Shown one piece after another: positions 10,032 through 19,729 of a stretch of DNA of 64,000 nucleotides (within the stretch, counting starts at the first letter, position 1; every line of letters begins with the position of its first letter). The position numbers and the translations under genes are program-made. A model generated the notes under the pieces. The model saw only the letters and a list, made by a program, of their open reading frames with translations. It was not told where the DNA came from and searched no databases. The stretch lies in assembly GCA_021787595.1 (NCBI GenBank), contig JAJYLQ010000007.1, positions 1 through 64,000 on the forward strand. The letters are read 5' to 3'. Source of the stretch: Chloroflexota bacterium. Lineage in GTDB: Bacteria; Chloroflexota; Anaerolineae; Anaerolineales; Villigracilaceae.

Positions 10032-10543
10032 GAGTTCTCTTTCACCGCGCGTTGGATGTACGCGCGGTGCTCGGCAAAATGCTCGGTGGTGTTGGACAGC
10101 ACCCAGATGACCACCGGGCGTTTTTCGGGGTCGTCAGGGAAACGCGACTGCATCAAATCTTCGAAGGACAATTGGTTCAGCCTTGAATACAACTCCGCGC
10201 ATGTCTCCTGAAATTCGTTCAGCACCTCCCGTACCGGCATTTTACGTTTGCGCTGATACAACAGATCGTTGATGCCGTCGAAATCGGCCTTGTCGGTAAG
10301 TGTCTTGTCCACGTTCAGCACCTCGTGCCACGGACGATGGTCGAGATGATAACCGATGAACGATTTTATCCATTCGGTGACATGAGCGACATTATCTTTG
10401 GGCGCCCAGCCGCTGGAATCGGGCGTGGACATTTGCGCTTCGTTGAGGCCGCGAACAAGGTTCCAGAGCGCCGTCCGTTCGCGGTCAATCGCCAGCATCA
10501 AATCTTCCTTGTCTTTCGGAAACCAGTCATCTGACATGGACAT
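10028..10543 (-). CDS. ClbS/DfsB (DinB-like) four-helix bundle protein
   Basis: KEDLMLAIDRERTALWNLVRGLNEAQMSTPDSSGWAPKDNVAHVTEW. Confidence 0.8.
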   Translation of the reverse strand: MSMSDDWFPKDKEDLMLAIDRERTALWNLVRGLNEAQMSTPDSSGWAPKDNVAHVTEWIKSFIGYHLDHRPWHEVLNVDKTLTDKADFDGINDLLYQRKRKMPVREVLNEFQETCAELYSRLNQLSFEDLMQSRFPDDPEKRPVVIWVLSNTTEHFAEHRAYIQRAVKENS

Positions 10544-10775
10544 CTCCTTGCAATAATTCTACCGCACAACCAAACCTGTCCGCGCAGCCGAAAAGCGGGC
10601 TCTCTGGGATTTGCCGTGGCGCGCTGCCAGCCGCGAGGTCAAATTGGTAATTTGACCTACATCATGCCGCCAAATATGCTGGTCCATCACGGCAATTCCC
10701 AATGAATCGAAAAGCGGGATAAAAAATTCTCCCCGATTTGTGTCGGAGAGAATTGCCTGACGGGATAATCAACGG

Positions 10776-11102
10776 CTAGTAACGCTTGCCGCCGCCGCGC
10801 TGCGGACGATGCCCACCGCGGTTGCCGCCTCGATTGCCGAATCCGCCGCGTTCTTCGCGCGGACGAGCCATATTGACCTTCAATTCCCGCTGGCCCATTT
10901 GAAAGCCATTAAACATGCTGATGGCTTTTTCCGCTTCAGCCTGATTACTCATCTCGACAAAAGCAAAGCCCTTCGATTGACCGCTGTCGCGATCCTTGAT
11001 CAGCGCCACCGAAGCCACCGTGCCTGCCTGTGTAAACAGGGTCCGCAGATCCTCTTCCGTGGTTGAGTACGACAGATTGCCAACGTACAATTTGGATTCC
11101 AT
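10776..11102 (-). CDS. RNA-binding protein with single RRM and Gly/Arg-rich tail
   Basis: MESKLYVGNLSYSTTEEDLRTLFTQAG...KGFAFVEM (RNP2/RNP1), RGGFGNRGGNRGG tail. Confidence 0.95.
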   Translation of the reverse strand: MESKLYVGNLSYSTTEEDLRTLFTQAGTVASVALIKDRDSGQSKGFAFVEMSNQAEAEKAISMFNGFQMGQRELKVNMARPREERGGFGNRGGNRGGHRPQRGGGKRY

Positions 11103-11269
11103 ATTTCTCCTAATGGCAGGCGCTTGCCCTGCCAAACGTCCGCTGTGAGCGGACAAGAATCAGGCCTCGGACACCCTCGAAAGAGAATCGCTCAACCTGT
11201 TGACGACGAATCCAGTATATCACAGGCAGGTATTTCTTTTGGCGGGTGAAAGTTCAGGCCGGCTCGTGG

Positions 11270-11950
11270 CTATTTGGAAAGCGGCACCTCTGGCTTGATT
11301 TTCTCTTTCTCCGTGTTTGAACGCAAAATCCACGCATCGCCGCGGATAAGGGTGGTCTTCCTACCATCCACTTTTATATAAGCTCCATCTGACATCATGA
11401 TAACGGGATTGTCGTGGAAGAAACCATAATCCGCCAGCCAATCGTCGTGAACGGATTGGCCGTAAGCATCCTGTGCGTAATGAACCAGAAAATTGAAAGG
11501 CGTTAGGTTCAAACCATCGAAATAAGTCGTGCCAACCGTATTCATATCTTTGGATGTGAGAATATTCGGTCCGCATAAAACCGTCCCCGCGCTGAATGCG
11601 ACCAGCGGCAAACCGGCCTGCACTTTCTTGCGGAGATAATCCATCAGCTTGCTGATGTGCAGGCGATGATTCAGCAAAAAGGTATTCCCGCCAGGGATGT
11701 AGGCGAGCGAAGCGCGGCGCAAGATATCTTCCATCTCTTTCAAGTTCATCAACTCGGCATTGATCATTTCAAGTCGCGCCAAACCTTGAAAAGATTTTTG
11801 ATTGTCATCCAGCCATTTCTCGGCATAAAGTGATGCCAGCGGCAAATAAGCCACGATGGGATCGGACTTACTCTCTAAATAAGGGCGGCTGGCCTTGATT
11901 ACATAGCGAATATCATTTTCGCCGGGAGAGGAAAAGAGGTGAAGTTCCAT
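11270..11950 (-). CDS. Peptidase S51/type 1 glutamine amidotransferase-like protein
   Basis: YIPGGNTFLLNHRL and LPLVAFSAGTVLCGPNI nucleophile elbow typical of S51 dipeptidase E-like proteins. Confidence 0.75.
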   Translation of the reverse strand: MELHLFSSPGENDIRYVIKASRPYLESKSDPIVAYLPLASLYAEKWLDDNQKSFQGLARLEMINAELMNLKEMEDILRRASLAYIPGGNTFLLNHRLHISKLMDYLRKKVQAGLPLVAFSAGTVLCGPNILTSKDMNTVGTTYFDGLNLTPFNFLVHYAQDAYGQSVHDDWLADYGFFHDNPVIMMSDGAYIKVDGRKTTLIRGDAWILRSNTEKEKIKPEVPLSK

Positions 11951-11952
11951 GA

Positions 11953-12579
11953 TTATTCTTTATTGGATCTCAATCTCGTCAAAATTTTCTCGCGCAGATT
12001 TTCCTGCACTTTATTCCAACTCTGACTCGCATCCACTACAATCCATCGCTTGGGCTCGGCTTTCACCAATTCCAAATAACCTTTGCGCACGCGCTGATGA
12101 AATTCAACCGTATACGCGTCGAGGCGATTCCATTCCATCCCATTTTGCGTTTTGCGCTTCAACCCAACTTCGACATCCAGATCGAGCAGGATCGTCAAAT
12201 CGGGAGTCAATCCGCCTGTGGCATATTTGACCAATGCACGCACTTCTTCCAAATTTTGTTGATGACCATAACCTTGATAAGCAATTGTCGAATCGTAATA
12301 ACGGTCAGAAAGAACAATCTCGCCTGCTTCGAGGCGCGGACGGATGACCTGTTCCACAATTTGAGCGCGCGCCGCCTGATAAAGCAACGTCTCGGTACGC
12401 GGATGCATCTCGGCGTTTTTCAAGTCGTGTAAGATTTCGCGGATTTGCTCGCTGATGGATGTTCCGCCCGGTTCACGCGTCGGAAAAACGGCGTAACCTT
12501 TCTCGCGCAAATACTCAACTAGATATGGAATGTGTGATGTCTTGCCAGAGCCTTCAGGACCTTCGAGTGTGATGAACAT
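11953..12579 (-). CDS. tmk: Thymidylate kinase
   Basis: MFITLEGPEGSGKTSHIPYLVEYLREKGYAVFPTREPGGTSISEQIREILHD. Confidence 0.96.
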   Translation of the reverse strand: MFITLEGPEGSGKTSHIPYLVEYLREKGYAVFPTREPGGTSISEQIREILHDLKNAEMHPRTETLLYQAARAQIVEQVIRPRLEAGEIVLSDRYYDSTIAYQGYGHQQNLEEVRALVKYATGGLTPDLTILLDLDVEVGLKRKTQNGMEWNRLDAYTVEFHQRVRKGYLELVKAEPKRWIVVDASQSWNKVQENLREKILTRLRSNKE

Positions 12580-12591
12580 AAATTTTGAAAA

Positions 12592-13563
12592 TTATGCTTT
12601 TGGCAGATTTAGTTGAAGAGGAGCGGTTGGTATAGTTCTGCGAGATTGGCAAATCTTGCATCTGCAGGTCGGATTTGTAAAATGTCTAACTCCCACTACA
12701 GTATCATTCCTTCTATCTGCTCTTTTGAAAACCAGATCAAATAATTCTTCCTCATTATTTTCCAAATATCTTCTTAAAGAATAAGAACATACATCAGCAA
12801 TCTGGATCATACCTGTTAGATCACTATCTACGAACAGAGGTGTTTCAATTATGTGATTTATATGAGTCCATAAAGTTCCCTTTTGAAAATAGGACTTCAT
12901 TAAGTCAGTATGCTTTTTCGACACAGTTGGATTGTTATCGTGAATCAATAACCCGCGGTGTCGTTCTGCATCTTGGCTAATAGATTGCAAATATTGTTCA
13001 AAACGCGATACAAGCTGTTCAAAAGCTTGTTCGTTAATGCTCTTTCCAGACCGTAGTGGATCAAAATGAATCTTATCAACACATTCAGCAAACAACCGAG
13101 CAAATCCCCATGACGAAACACACTTTGCGAGGCTTGTTACAAATTGTTTTCTTTCATCGAAAGTTAGATGAATGTAAGCCTCGGTTTCTTTGTAATTCTT
13201 GCGCACTTGCTTATATGCTTTTGGGTTTGATCTTTGAAGTCTCAACAACTCGGCTCTTCGTATGGTTTCTACTCTCGCTCTTCGTTCCCTATAATCCAGA
13301 GAATCAAAATCTGTAATTCGATTTTGCTCATGATAAGATCTTAGCAACCAAGCAGCATGAATCTCGGTTGAATCGTCAAGATAATATTTTCTCTTAACTG
13401 CCCTGATTTCCCCGTCACAATCTCTCCAATGCCAAACAGGAATTGATAATCCGGCTAGAACAAAGTGGGACGTATTCCCAGAAGTTTCAGGAACTCCAGA
13501 TTCATCAATGTAACACAGATACATTTTCCCTCCGATAAAAAAAGCGACTGGGGTTTGGGGCAT
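12592..13563 (-). CDS. DUF3800 domain-containing protein
   Basis: YLCYIDESGVPETSGNTSHFVLAGLSIPVWHWRD N-terminus and D-rich nuclease-like core. Confidence 0.8.
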   Translation of the reverse strand: MPQTPVAFFIGGKMYLCYIDESGVPETSGNTSHFVLAGLSIPVWHWRDCDGEIRAVKRKYYLDDSTEIHAAWLLRSYHEQNRITDFDSLDYRERRARVETIRRAELLRLQRSNPKAYKQVRKNYKETEAYIHLTFDERKQFVTSLAKCVSSWGFARLFAECVDKIHFDPLRSGKSINEQAFEQLVSRFEQYLQSISQDAERHRGLLIHDNNPTVSKKHTDLMKSYFQKGTLWTHINHIIETPLFVDSDLTGMIQIADVCSYSLRRYLENNEEELFDLVFKRADRRNDTVVGVRHFTNPTCRCKICQSRRTIPTAPLQLNLPKA

Positions 13564-13733
13564 AAAGCCTCACTATGAGACGCTTAGCGACTCATCCCAG
13601 GCGCATTTTTATTGTACGACAAACCATTAAAAAGTCAATAGCATATTTTTGGATTAAAAACCCTTCCTCAGTCCCGGACATTTTGGAAACAACCATGCCG
13701 CATCCGCAAAGTATAACTTCACTTATATTTATT

Positions 13734-14174
13734 TCATTTCACGATCAAATATCCACCGACGATCAACAACATTGCACCGGCCAGCCGCATGAAGTCCACG
13801 TGGCGAACCGGGACGCCGAAGAGACCGAACTGGTCAATGATGATTCCCATCGCGAGTTGCCCGATGATGATCAGCGCCAGCGCCGTCGTCGCGCCGAGAC
13901 GCGGCATCGTGTGATTCAACGTCAAATACAAAATCACCCCGAAAGCGCCGGAGATCAGCATATACCACGAAAGGCTGCGCCAGTTCCGAATGTTCTCGCC
14001 GCCCAGTCCCAACACCAACGCGCCAGATAGCACTGCGCCGCTGACATGCACAACAAAACTGCTGGCCGCGCTGCCAATCCGCTGGCTCATCTGGGATGCA
14101 ATCGGTCCCTGCAATCCAACAGAAAGCCCGCCCAAGATCCCGATCAAAATTGTCAATGCAATGCTCAACATCAA
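13734..14174 (-). CDS. DMT family (DUF606/YdcZ-like) transporter
   Basis: GGLSVGLQGPIASQMSQRIGSAASSFVVHVSGAVLSGALV. Confidence 0.85.
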   Translation of the reverse strand: MMLSIALTILIGILGGLSVGLQGPIASQMSQRIGSAASSFVVHVSGAVLSGALVLGLGGENIRNWRSLSWYMLISGAFGVILYLTLNHTMPRLGATTALALIIIGQLAMGIIIDQFGLFGVPVRHVDFMRLAGAMLLIVGGYLIVK

Positions 14175-14347
14175 TTATGCCTTTCCAGCGCGAAGCATGA
14201 ATGAACTATTCCCGTTCCTTCATAAATTTTTTGTTTACGAAACGCATACAATCTCTTATTATACGTTTAGATTCGGTTTAATACCTTTGTCATTTTCAAA
14301 TACTACAATCGCCACATGGAACAAAAGAGAAATTACAGGAGGTCGAA

Positions 14348-15502
14348 ATGACTACAAAAAAGATTCTCTACGTGGTTCTGATTATGGTGGTCGCCGCAGT
14401 ATCGGCCTTGTCGGGAGTTGTGGCGGGTGGATTCGTGGTTTACAGAGCCGTGCAGCAGGGACAAGCAGGCAAACTGCCAGCGCCGATTCAAGCAGCCGTC
14501 CCCGCAAGCAACACCAATCCCACACAGACCCTTGTGATCAACACGACGAATATCGAAACCACCATCACGCAGGCCGTGCAAAAAGTCGGCCCGACGGTGG
14601 TGACCGTGATCGGCACGATTCCGGGGCAGCAAACATTCTTTGGGACAAGCCCCGATCAAACCGTCAGCGGAAGCGGCGTCTTCATCTCCAGCCAGGGTTA
14701 CGTGCTGACGAATAATCACGTCATCGAAGGCACACAGAATGTGAACGTTGTTCTTTCTGACGGGACTCGGGAAAAGGCAACCGTTGTCGGGGCCGATCCA
14801 TACAATGACATCGCGGTGCTGAAAGTCAGCGGGAAAGTTCCAGCGGTTGCGACGCTTGGCAACTCGGATGTTCTCAAGCCGGGCGAGACCGTGATCGCGA
14901 TTGGTTCGCCGCTGGGAGACTTCAAAAACACGGTGACCGTCGGCGTGGTCAGCGCGACGGGTCGTTCGATAGACACCGGTAACGGCTACCAGATCGAGGG
15001 CTTGATCCAAACGGACGCGGCCATCAACCAGGGCAACTCCGGCGGTCCGCTCGTGGATTTGGCTGGCGAAGTCATCGGCATCAACACGCTGATCGTCCGC
15101 AATACCGGAACCGGAACGGTCGCGGAGGGACTCGGATTCTCCATCCCAATCAACACCGCGCAGGCCGTCGCCACGCAGATCATTCAAAAAGGATATTTCG
15201 CACATCCGTATCTCGGAATCGGTTATCAACCCATTGCGCCGGATATCGCCGCAGCTTATAACCTTCCCGTTCAATGGGGTGTCTATGTGACAAGCGTCGC
15301 AGCCAACAGCCCGGCCAGCAAGGCTGGTTTACAGCGCGGCGACATCATCACCAAGATTGACGATGTGACTCTGGATGCGAACCATTCCTACCTCAACACG
15401 TTATACACCTACAAACCTGGCGACACGGTCACGCTTTCAGTCGAGCGTAATGGTCAGACACTGCAAATGAAAGTCACACTTGGCGAAGCGACACACGGGT
15501 AA
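14348..15502 (+). CDS. S1C trypsin-like serine protease with PDZ domain (HtrA/DegP family)
   Basis: GSGVFISSQGYVLTNNHVIEG, DIAVLKV, AAINQGNSGGPLVDL catalytic motifs; C-terminal PDZ. Confidence 0.95.
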   Translation: MTTKKILYVVLIMVVAAVSALSGVVAGGFVVYRAVQQGQAGKLPAPIQAAVPASNTNPTQTLVINTTNIETTITQAVQKVGPTVVTVIGTIPGQQTFFGTSPDQTVSGSGVFISSQGYVLTNNHVIEGTQNVNVVLSDGTREKATVVGADPYNDIAVLKVSGKVPAVATLGNSDVLKPGETVIAIGSPLGDFKNTVTVGVVSATGRSIDTGNGYQIEGLIQTDAAINQGNSGGPLVDLAGEVIGINTLIVRNTGTGTVAEGLGFSIPINTAQAVATQIIQKGYFAHPYLGIGYQPIAPDIAAAYNLPVQWGVYVTSVAANSPASKAGLQRGDIITKIDDVTLDANHSYLNTLYTYKPGDTVTLSVERNGQTLQMKVTLGEATHG

Positions 15503-15523
15503 CATTCCCCACAATTAATTACG

Positions 15524-15552
15524 GTAGGGGCACAGCGGCGTTGTGTCCCTAC
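15524..15552. repeat. Intergenic palindromic repeat, family B
   Basis: gtaggggcacagcggcgttgtgtccctac. Confidence 0.75.
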
Positions 15553-15557
15553 TGCGT

Positions 15558-15899
15558 TTACTTATCCTTTAGACTCTTCAAAATCGTTTCGATATTGAAC
15601 TTCAATTCAGGAATATCCTTTTTCACCACCGACCAAACCGCGTCTTCGTCAATGCCGAAGTAATGGTGAACAAGGATGTTTCTCATGCCGATGATGTCCG
15701 CCCGCGGAATGTTGGCGTAGCGCGCTTGAAAATCATCGGGCAATGAACGACAGGCTTCGCCAATGACGGTTATGTGGTGAACGATCCAGTTTTAAATCAA
15801 CTCGTCATGATCAAAAGCGCGCCTGCCCTTCGCCGCGTATTTCTCAATGCGCTCAATGGCTTCGAGAATATCCAACAGGCGTTCGCGTTCGCTCCTCAT
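15558..15899 (-). pseudogene. HepT-like (DUF86) toxin gene interrupted by one in-frame TAA
   Basis: Manual translation from ATG at 15899: MRSERERLLDILEAIERIEKYAAKGRRAFDHDELI-stop(15792-15794)-NWIVHHITVIGEACRSLPDDFQARYANIPRADIIGMRNILVHHYFGIDEDAVW...; both halves are in the same frame and HepT-like (RNILVHHYF core). Confidence 0.85.
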
Positions 15900-16186
15900 A
15901 ATGGACGCGCTTCCTTCAACACTTGTGGGCGTATGCGCGGGCGCAAGCCCGCTTCCGTAACCACATCCACCGGTAAGCCAAGCAAGGTTTGAAGTTCGCG
16001 CAACAAGCGCGCAAGATCGAGCAGACTTCGCCCCTCTTCGAGCTTGACGAGGAAATCCACATCGCTTTCCGGTCGCGCTTCACCGCGCGCTACCGACCCA
16101 AAGATGCGCACATCATAAGCGCCGTTCTTGCGCGCAATCGTCAGGATTTGCTCTCGTTGAGATTTGAGAAGCTTTTCGATTTCCAT
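15896..16186 (-). CDS. MntA-type nucleotidyltransferase antitoxin
   Basis: VRIFGSVARGEARPESDVDFLVKLEEGRSLLDLARLLRELQTLLGLPVDVVTEAGL; ATGA overlap with the hepT-like gene. Confidence 0.93.
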   Translation of the reverse strand: MEIEKLLKSQREQILTIARKNGAYDVRIFGSVARGEARPESDVDFLVKLEEGRSLLDLARLLRELQTLLGLPVDVVTEAGLRPRIRPQVLKEARPL

Positions 16187-16299
16187 ACTTAAATTATAAC
16201 TGATGTTGCGTAGAGAGTGCGCCGCACCTTCATAAACAGGGATGAGTCCAAAGAAAGGATTCTTTTGTTTTTGCGGACTGATCCACCCGTCTGGTGCGA

Positions 16300-16504
16300 C
16301 GCACTGGATTATTCCAAGACCGCCACGCTTTCATTCACTGCCGCCAGCAACAACTTTGAATTGGCGATTGCCGTTGCCGTGGCTGTATTCGGCATTTCAT
16401 CCGGTCAAGCCTTTGCCGCGGTGATTGGACCATTGGTCGAAGTGCCGGTGATGATTGGGTTGGTGAACGTGGCTTTCTGGTTACAAAAGCGAATCTATAA
16501 ATAG
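16300..16504 (+). pseudogene. Orphan C-terminal fragment of an ACR3-type arsenite efflux transporter
   Basis: [65 protein letters not shown] matches the extreme C-terminus of ACR3; no upstream ACR3 body. Confidence 0.85.
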
Positions 16505-16539
16505 AATTGGAAGCGAAAATTAGCTATTAGCTAGTGTCT

Positions 16540-16638
16540 GTCCAAGAAATACTCCAGTGGCGTACTTTACAAGCGCGAAAAGCATGAATTTAGCCGGAAA
16601 AATGCGCCGTAATGCGCCGCCAAAGGGATTTCTTGGAC
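16540..16638. mobile_element. MITE-like element, ~99 bp, 11-bp terminal inverted repeats
   Basis: gtccaagaaat ... atttcttggac perfect inverted repeat; tagctattagc present on both flanks. Confidence 0.6.
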
Positions 16639-16666
16639 GCGAACTAGCTATTAGCGATTAGCGAAC

Positions 16667-16694
16667 GTAGGGACGCAGCATTATTGTGTCCCTG
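16667..16694. repeat. Intergenic palindromic repeat, family B (short form)
   Basis: gtagggacgcagcattattgtgtccctg. Confidence 0.6.
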
Positions 16695-16730
16695 CTTTGT
16701 TTACTTGGGACTTGAGCACAGAGGGAAAGG

Positions 16731-17522
16731 TTATGGATTGGCTAAATTTCTAAATTTACTTTTTAACAATCCTCGAGACAAAATAGGGGGAATAACTACA
16801 GCAGGTAGTGTCAATAATATGATTAATAACTCCACGTTTTCTGCTGCTAACATTGAACTTGTTCCGAAAAGAGCCGAATTTGTTAAGAACAAAATTGACA
16901 ACAGGGCGATAGCAATTGCGCCATACCCGAAAGAAATCAACAAAATAATAGGTAGCCATAGATTCCTCCTGAGTTTTAGCCCTCCATAATGGGCCCTCCC
17001 TATCGCATCCCAGTAAAGGTAATCAGACATGCTATGAATTAGATTTGGGGGTCCAAATCGTTGGCTAAATTTTTCAATCTGCTGAAGGTGATGCTGATAA
17101 GCATCCTTCAATCCGGTTGTAATTGTATGTACTTGGTAGGTAGGCATTTCGATGTGTTCGCCATTTGGATAATCTGTGACGACCATTACGTTGTTTTGAA
17201 AATAGGATATGAACGAAACTCTAGATTTTATTGTTTCTGCTTCTACTTTATTTTCAGAATCAATTAATATCCACATCGTTGAAATTGGCAGAAATGGTAA
17301 CTTTAACTGCGTTTCACCTAGCCTATGAAGACCCATTGAAATAAGTAGTGTAACATTTTCTTGTGTTTCAGTTGGCGGCGAAAGTTGCAAATGGCTAACG
17401 TCAGCACTTCGCCGTTTTTTTGCCCCCAGAATTATCTGCAACATAGCCCAACCTCGCCAAGCATGGTTCGCTAGCATCCAGACCATCCATACTACGCTTG
17501 CTAAGCCAAGTAGAAGTATCAT
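16731..17522 (-). CDS. Hypothetical membrane protein
   Basis: 263-aa ORF with N- and C-terminal hydrophobic segments; no family recognised; AT-richer than neighbours by eye. Confidence 0.65.
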   Translation of the reverse strand: MILLLGLASVVWMVWMLANHAWRGWAMLQIILGAKKRRSADVSHLQLSPPTETQENVTLLISMGLHRLGETQLKLPFLPISTMWILIDSENKVEAETIKSRVSFISYFQNNVMVVTDYPNGEHIEMPTYQVHTITTGLKDAYQHHLQQIEKFSQRFGPPNLIHSMSDYLYWDAIGRAHYGGLKLRRNLWLPIILLISFGYGAIAIALLSILFLTNSALFGTSSMLAAENVELLIILLTLPAVVIPPILSRGLLKSKFRNLANP

Positions 17523-17595
17523 ACACAGCCTTTCAGGTATTGACTTGCTCTTATTGGAACGTTTTGTTGTCTATAGTTTCTTAATTCTGCATTCA

Positions 17596-19200
17596 CTATT
17601 CCCTAAATATCCTCACATGCCTTCGCGGTTCTTTGCCATACGAATGACTCACCAACTCGGCATTGCGCGCCATTTCGTGTTGCAAACGTCGCACCAAGGA
17701 TGGGCCGGGCGGCAAATCCACCCAGCGCTCGCCGTTCAACACCGCGGCAATCGCTTGCTGGGTCTGCTCCTTCACGCCGTCAATATCCGACGATGTGAAC
17801 TGCTCGCCCTTCAAGTTGAACAAATCGCCCAAAAATTGTTCCATCTGTCCCACCGTGCTGGATCGCAGAACATAAATCGGCAAGCCGCGATGCTCGGCAT
17901 CCAAGATCGTTTGCTGGCGGTCGCGGTAATACGTTCGCAGAGTCACCAGTGCGTCAGCGTCGGTCGGTTCTTTCGACACGATCACCGGCACGCCGAGTCG
18001 CTTTGCGGCTTGCATCAACCGATTGCGCGCCACGCCATACGGATAAATCTTGACGGTCTGCATTACGCTGTGCGTCACGCCGCGGATCGGTTCGAAGCGC
18101 GGCGGCACGGAAGTTGGATACGTTTCCTCGGTAGGCGCGACCGGTTCACGTCCACGACGAGGCGTTTTGGTTTCCTTCGCGTCCATTCTGTTAACCGGAA
18201 TCGATGCCTTTTCAATTTGAATCTTGCCTTCAGCATCGCGCGTGCGAATCTCCGGCGCAATCGGGTAGCCGCGCAGAAGCGCATCCACCGAATTCATGAT
18301 GTCCACATGAACGGCAAAACGATCACGCGTTTGGATTTCGATCAACACATCGAACGTGGGCGGAGCGCGTCGCTCGAGGACCGTTTTCTGCGTGCCGCGT
18401 CGACGCGCTTCCTCATCCGATAACGTGACCGCTTCGATGCCGCCGACGAGGTCGCTCAAGGTTGGGTTCAACAAAAGATTATCGAGCGTTTGTCCGTGCG
18501 CTGTGCCGATAAGCTGCACGCCGCGCTCGGCGATGGTGCGCGCCGCGGCAGCCTCCAGTTCACGCCCGATCTCATCAATGACGATGACTTCGGGATTGTG
18601 ATTCTCCACCGCTTCGATCATGACTTCGTGTTGAAGCATTGGCTCGCGCACTTGCATGCGGCGTGCCTTGCCGACGGCAGGATGAGGCACATCACCGTCG
18701 CCGCCGATTTCATTCGATGTATCCACGATGACGACGCGTTTTGATTCAGCGAGAATGCGCGCAGCTTCGCGCAGAAGAGTCGTTTTGCCAACGCCTGGTC
18801 GTCCAAGAATCAAAACCGATTTGCCCGATTCGATAATGTCTTGAATGATATCCACGGTGCCATATACCGCGCGTCCAACGCGTAAAGTGAGACCAACAAT
18901 GTGTGTTCTTCGATTTCTTATCGCTGAGATGCGATGCAATGTGCGCTCGATACCGGCGCGGTTATCGGCATCGAATTCGCCGGTACGTTCATCCACGTAA
19001 TCAATCTCGGCGCGGGTTACTTCCGATTCGCGCAGAACCAATTCACGATCCACAAAACGCGCGGTTGGAACACGCCCCAAATCCAAAATGATCTCGAGCA
19101 AATTCTCGCTATCGTCTGCCTTTTCCACCGCGCGGCGGATATCAGCGGGCAGAACGTCGAGAAGCGCTTCAAGGTCATCGGTGATTTTCAGTTGAGTCAT
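17596..19200 (-). CDS. R3H domain AAA ATPase (Ycf45/SpoIIIAA-like)
   Basis: SVLILGRPGVGKTTLLREAARILAESKRVVIVDTSNEIGGDGDVPHPAVGKARRMQV; C-terminal R3H region. Confidence 0.9.
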   Translation of the reverse strand: MTQLKITDDLEALLDVLPADIRRAVEKADDSENLLEIILDLGRVPTARFVDRELVLRESEVTRAEIDYVDERTGEFDADNRAGIERTLHRISAIRNRRTHIVGLTLRVGRAVYGTVDIIQDIIESGKSVLILGRPGVGKTTLLREAARILAESKRVVIVDTSNEIGGDGDVPHPAVGKARRMQVREPMLQHEVMIEAVENHNPEVIVIDEIGRELEAAAARTIAERGVQLIGTAHGQTLDNLLLNPTLSDLVGGIEAVTLSDEEARRRGTQKTVLERRAPPTFDVLIEIQTRDRFAVHVDIMNSVDALLRGYPIAPEIRTRDAEGKIQIEKASIPVNRMDAKETKTPRRGREPVAPTEETYPTSVPPRFEPIRGVTHSVMQTVKIYPYGVARNRLMQAAKRLGVPVIVSKEPTDADALVTLRTYYRDRQQTILDAEHRGLPIYVLRSSTVGQMEQFLGDLFNLKGEQFTSSDIDGVKEQTQQAIAAVLNGERWVDLPPGPSLVRRLQHEMARNAELVSHSYGKEPRRHVRIFRE

Positions 19201-19387
19201 AGAAACAGCCTATAAACAAAAAGTACGATGTGATTTCAACTAGGAGACATCGAATCCCCTGGGATACTTACGCCGCTGTGAAAATCACTGAGCAGCGGCT
19301 TACACAGTCAAGGCAAAACATTGTCCATGTCGGCGTTACCTGCCAGCCTGTCTTAATTATACAACTCAAGAAGGGCTTTGGAAAAAG

Positions 19388-19412
19388 CCCTCCGAAACGA
19401 TTATTCGGAGGG
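19388..19412. terminator. Hairpin terminator
   Basis: CCCTCCGAA-acgatta-TTCGGAGGG; next to another small hairpin gggctttggaaaaagccc (19373-19390). Confidence 0.65.
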
Positions 19413-19419
19413 CGTTTCA

Positions 19420-19706
19420 TCATTTTTCCTTCCGGGCATTCAGCCAGGCTTCAAGTGATTTCTTACTCTCTCCGCTTTGGCGCCCTGCCAGCAGCCCTTC
19501 GATACCGATGTGTTCATCCAAATCAGGGAATTCGATGGCATAGCCATCTCCAAGCAATTGGAAATTTTGTCTCTTGGCGGGAGTGGCATACATCAAACAC
19601 GGATACCAAGCAAGCGGAACAATGATGCGGCGGTTCGCTTTTATCAGAACTAAAAAGATGAAGGCATATTCGCCTTCACGATTTACAGTTGGCGTGGGCC
19701 GCTCAA
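19420..19706 (-). pseudogene. DUF2442-like protein remnant lacking a normal N-terminus
   Basis: Manual translation: ERPTPTVNREGEYAFIFLVLIKANRRIIVPLAWYPCLMYATPAKRQNFQLLGDGYAIEFPDLDEHIGIEGLLAGRQSGESKKSLEAWLNARKEK*; VPLAWYP/GDGY/WPDLDE-like/IEGLLAG are DUF2442 hallmarks; absent from the ORF track. Confidence 0.75.
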
Positions 19707-19729
19707 AACAATTCTATCATGATGGCAAA

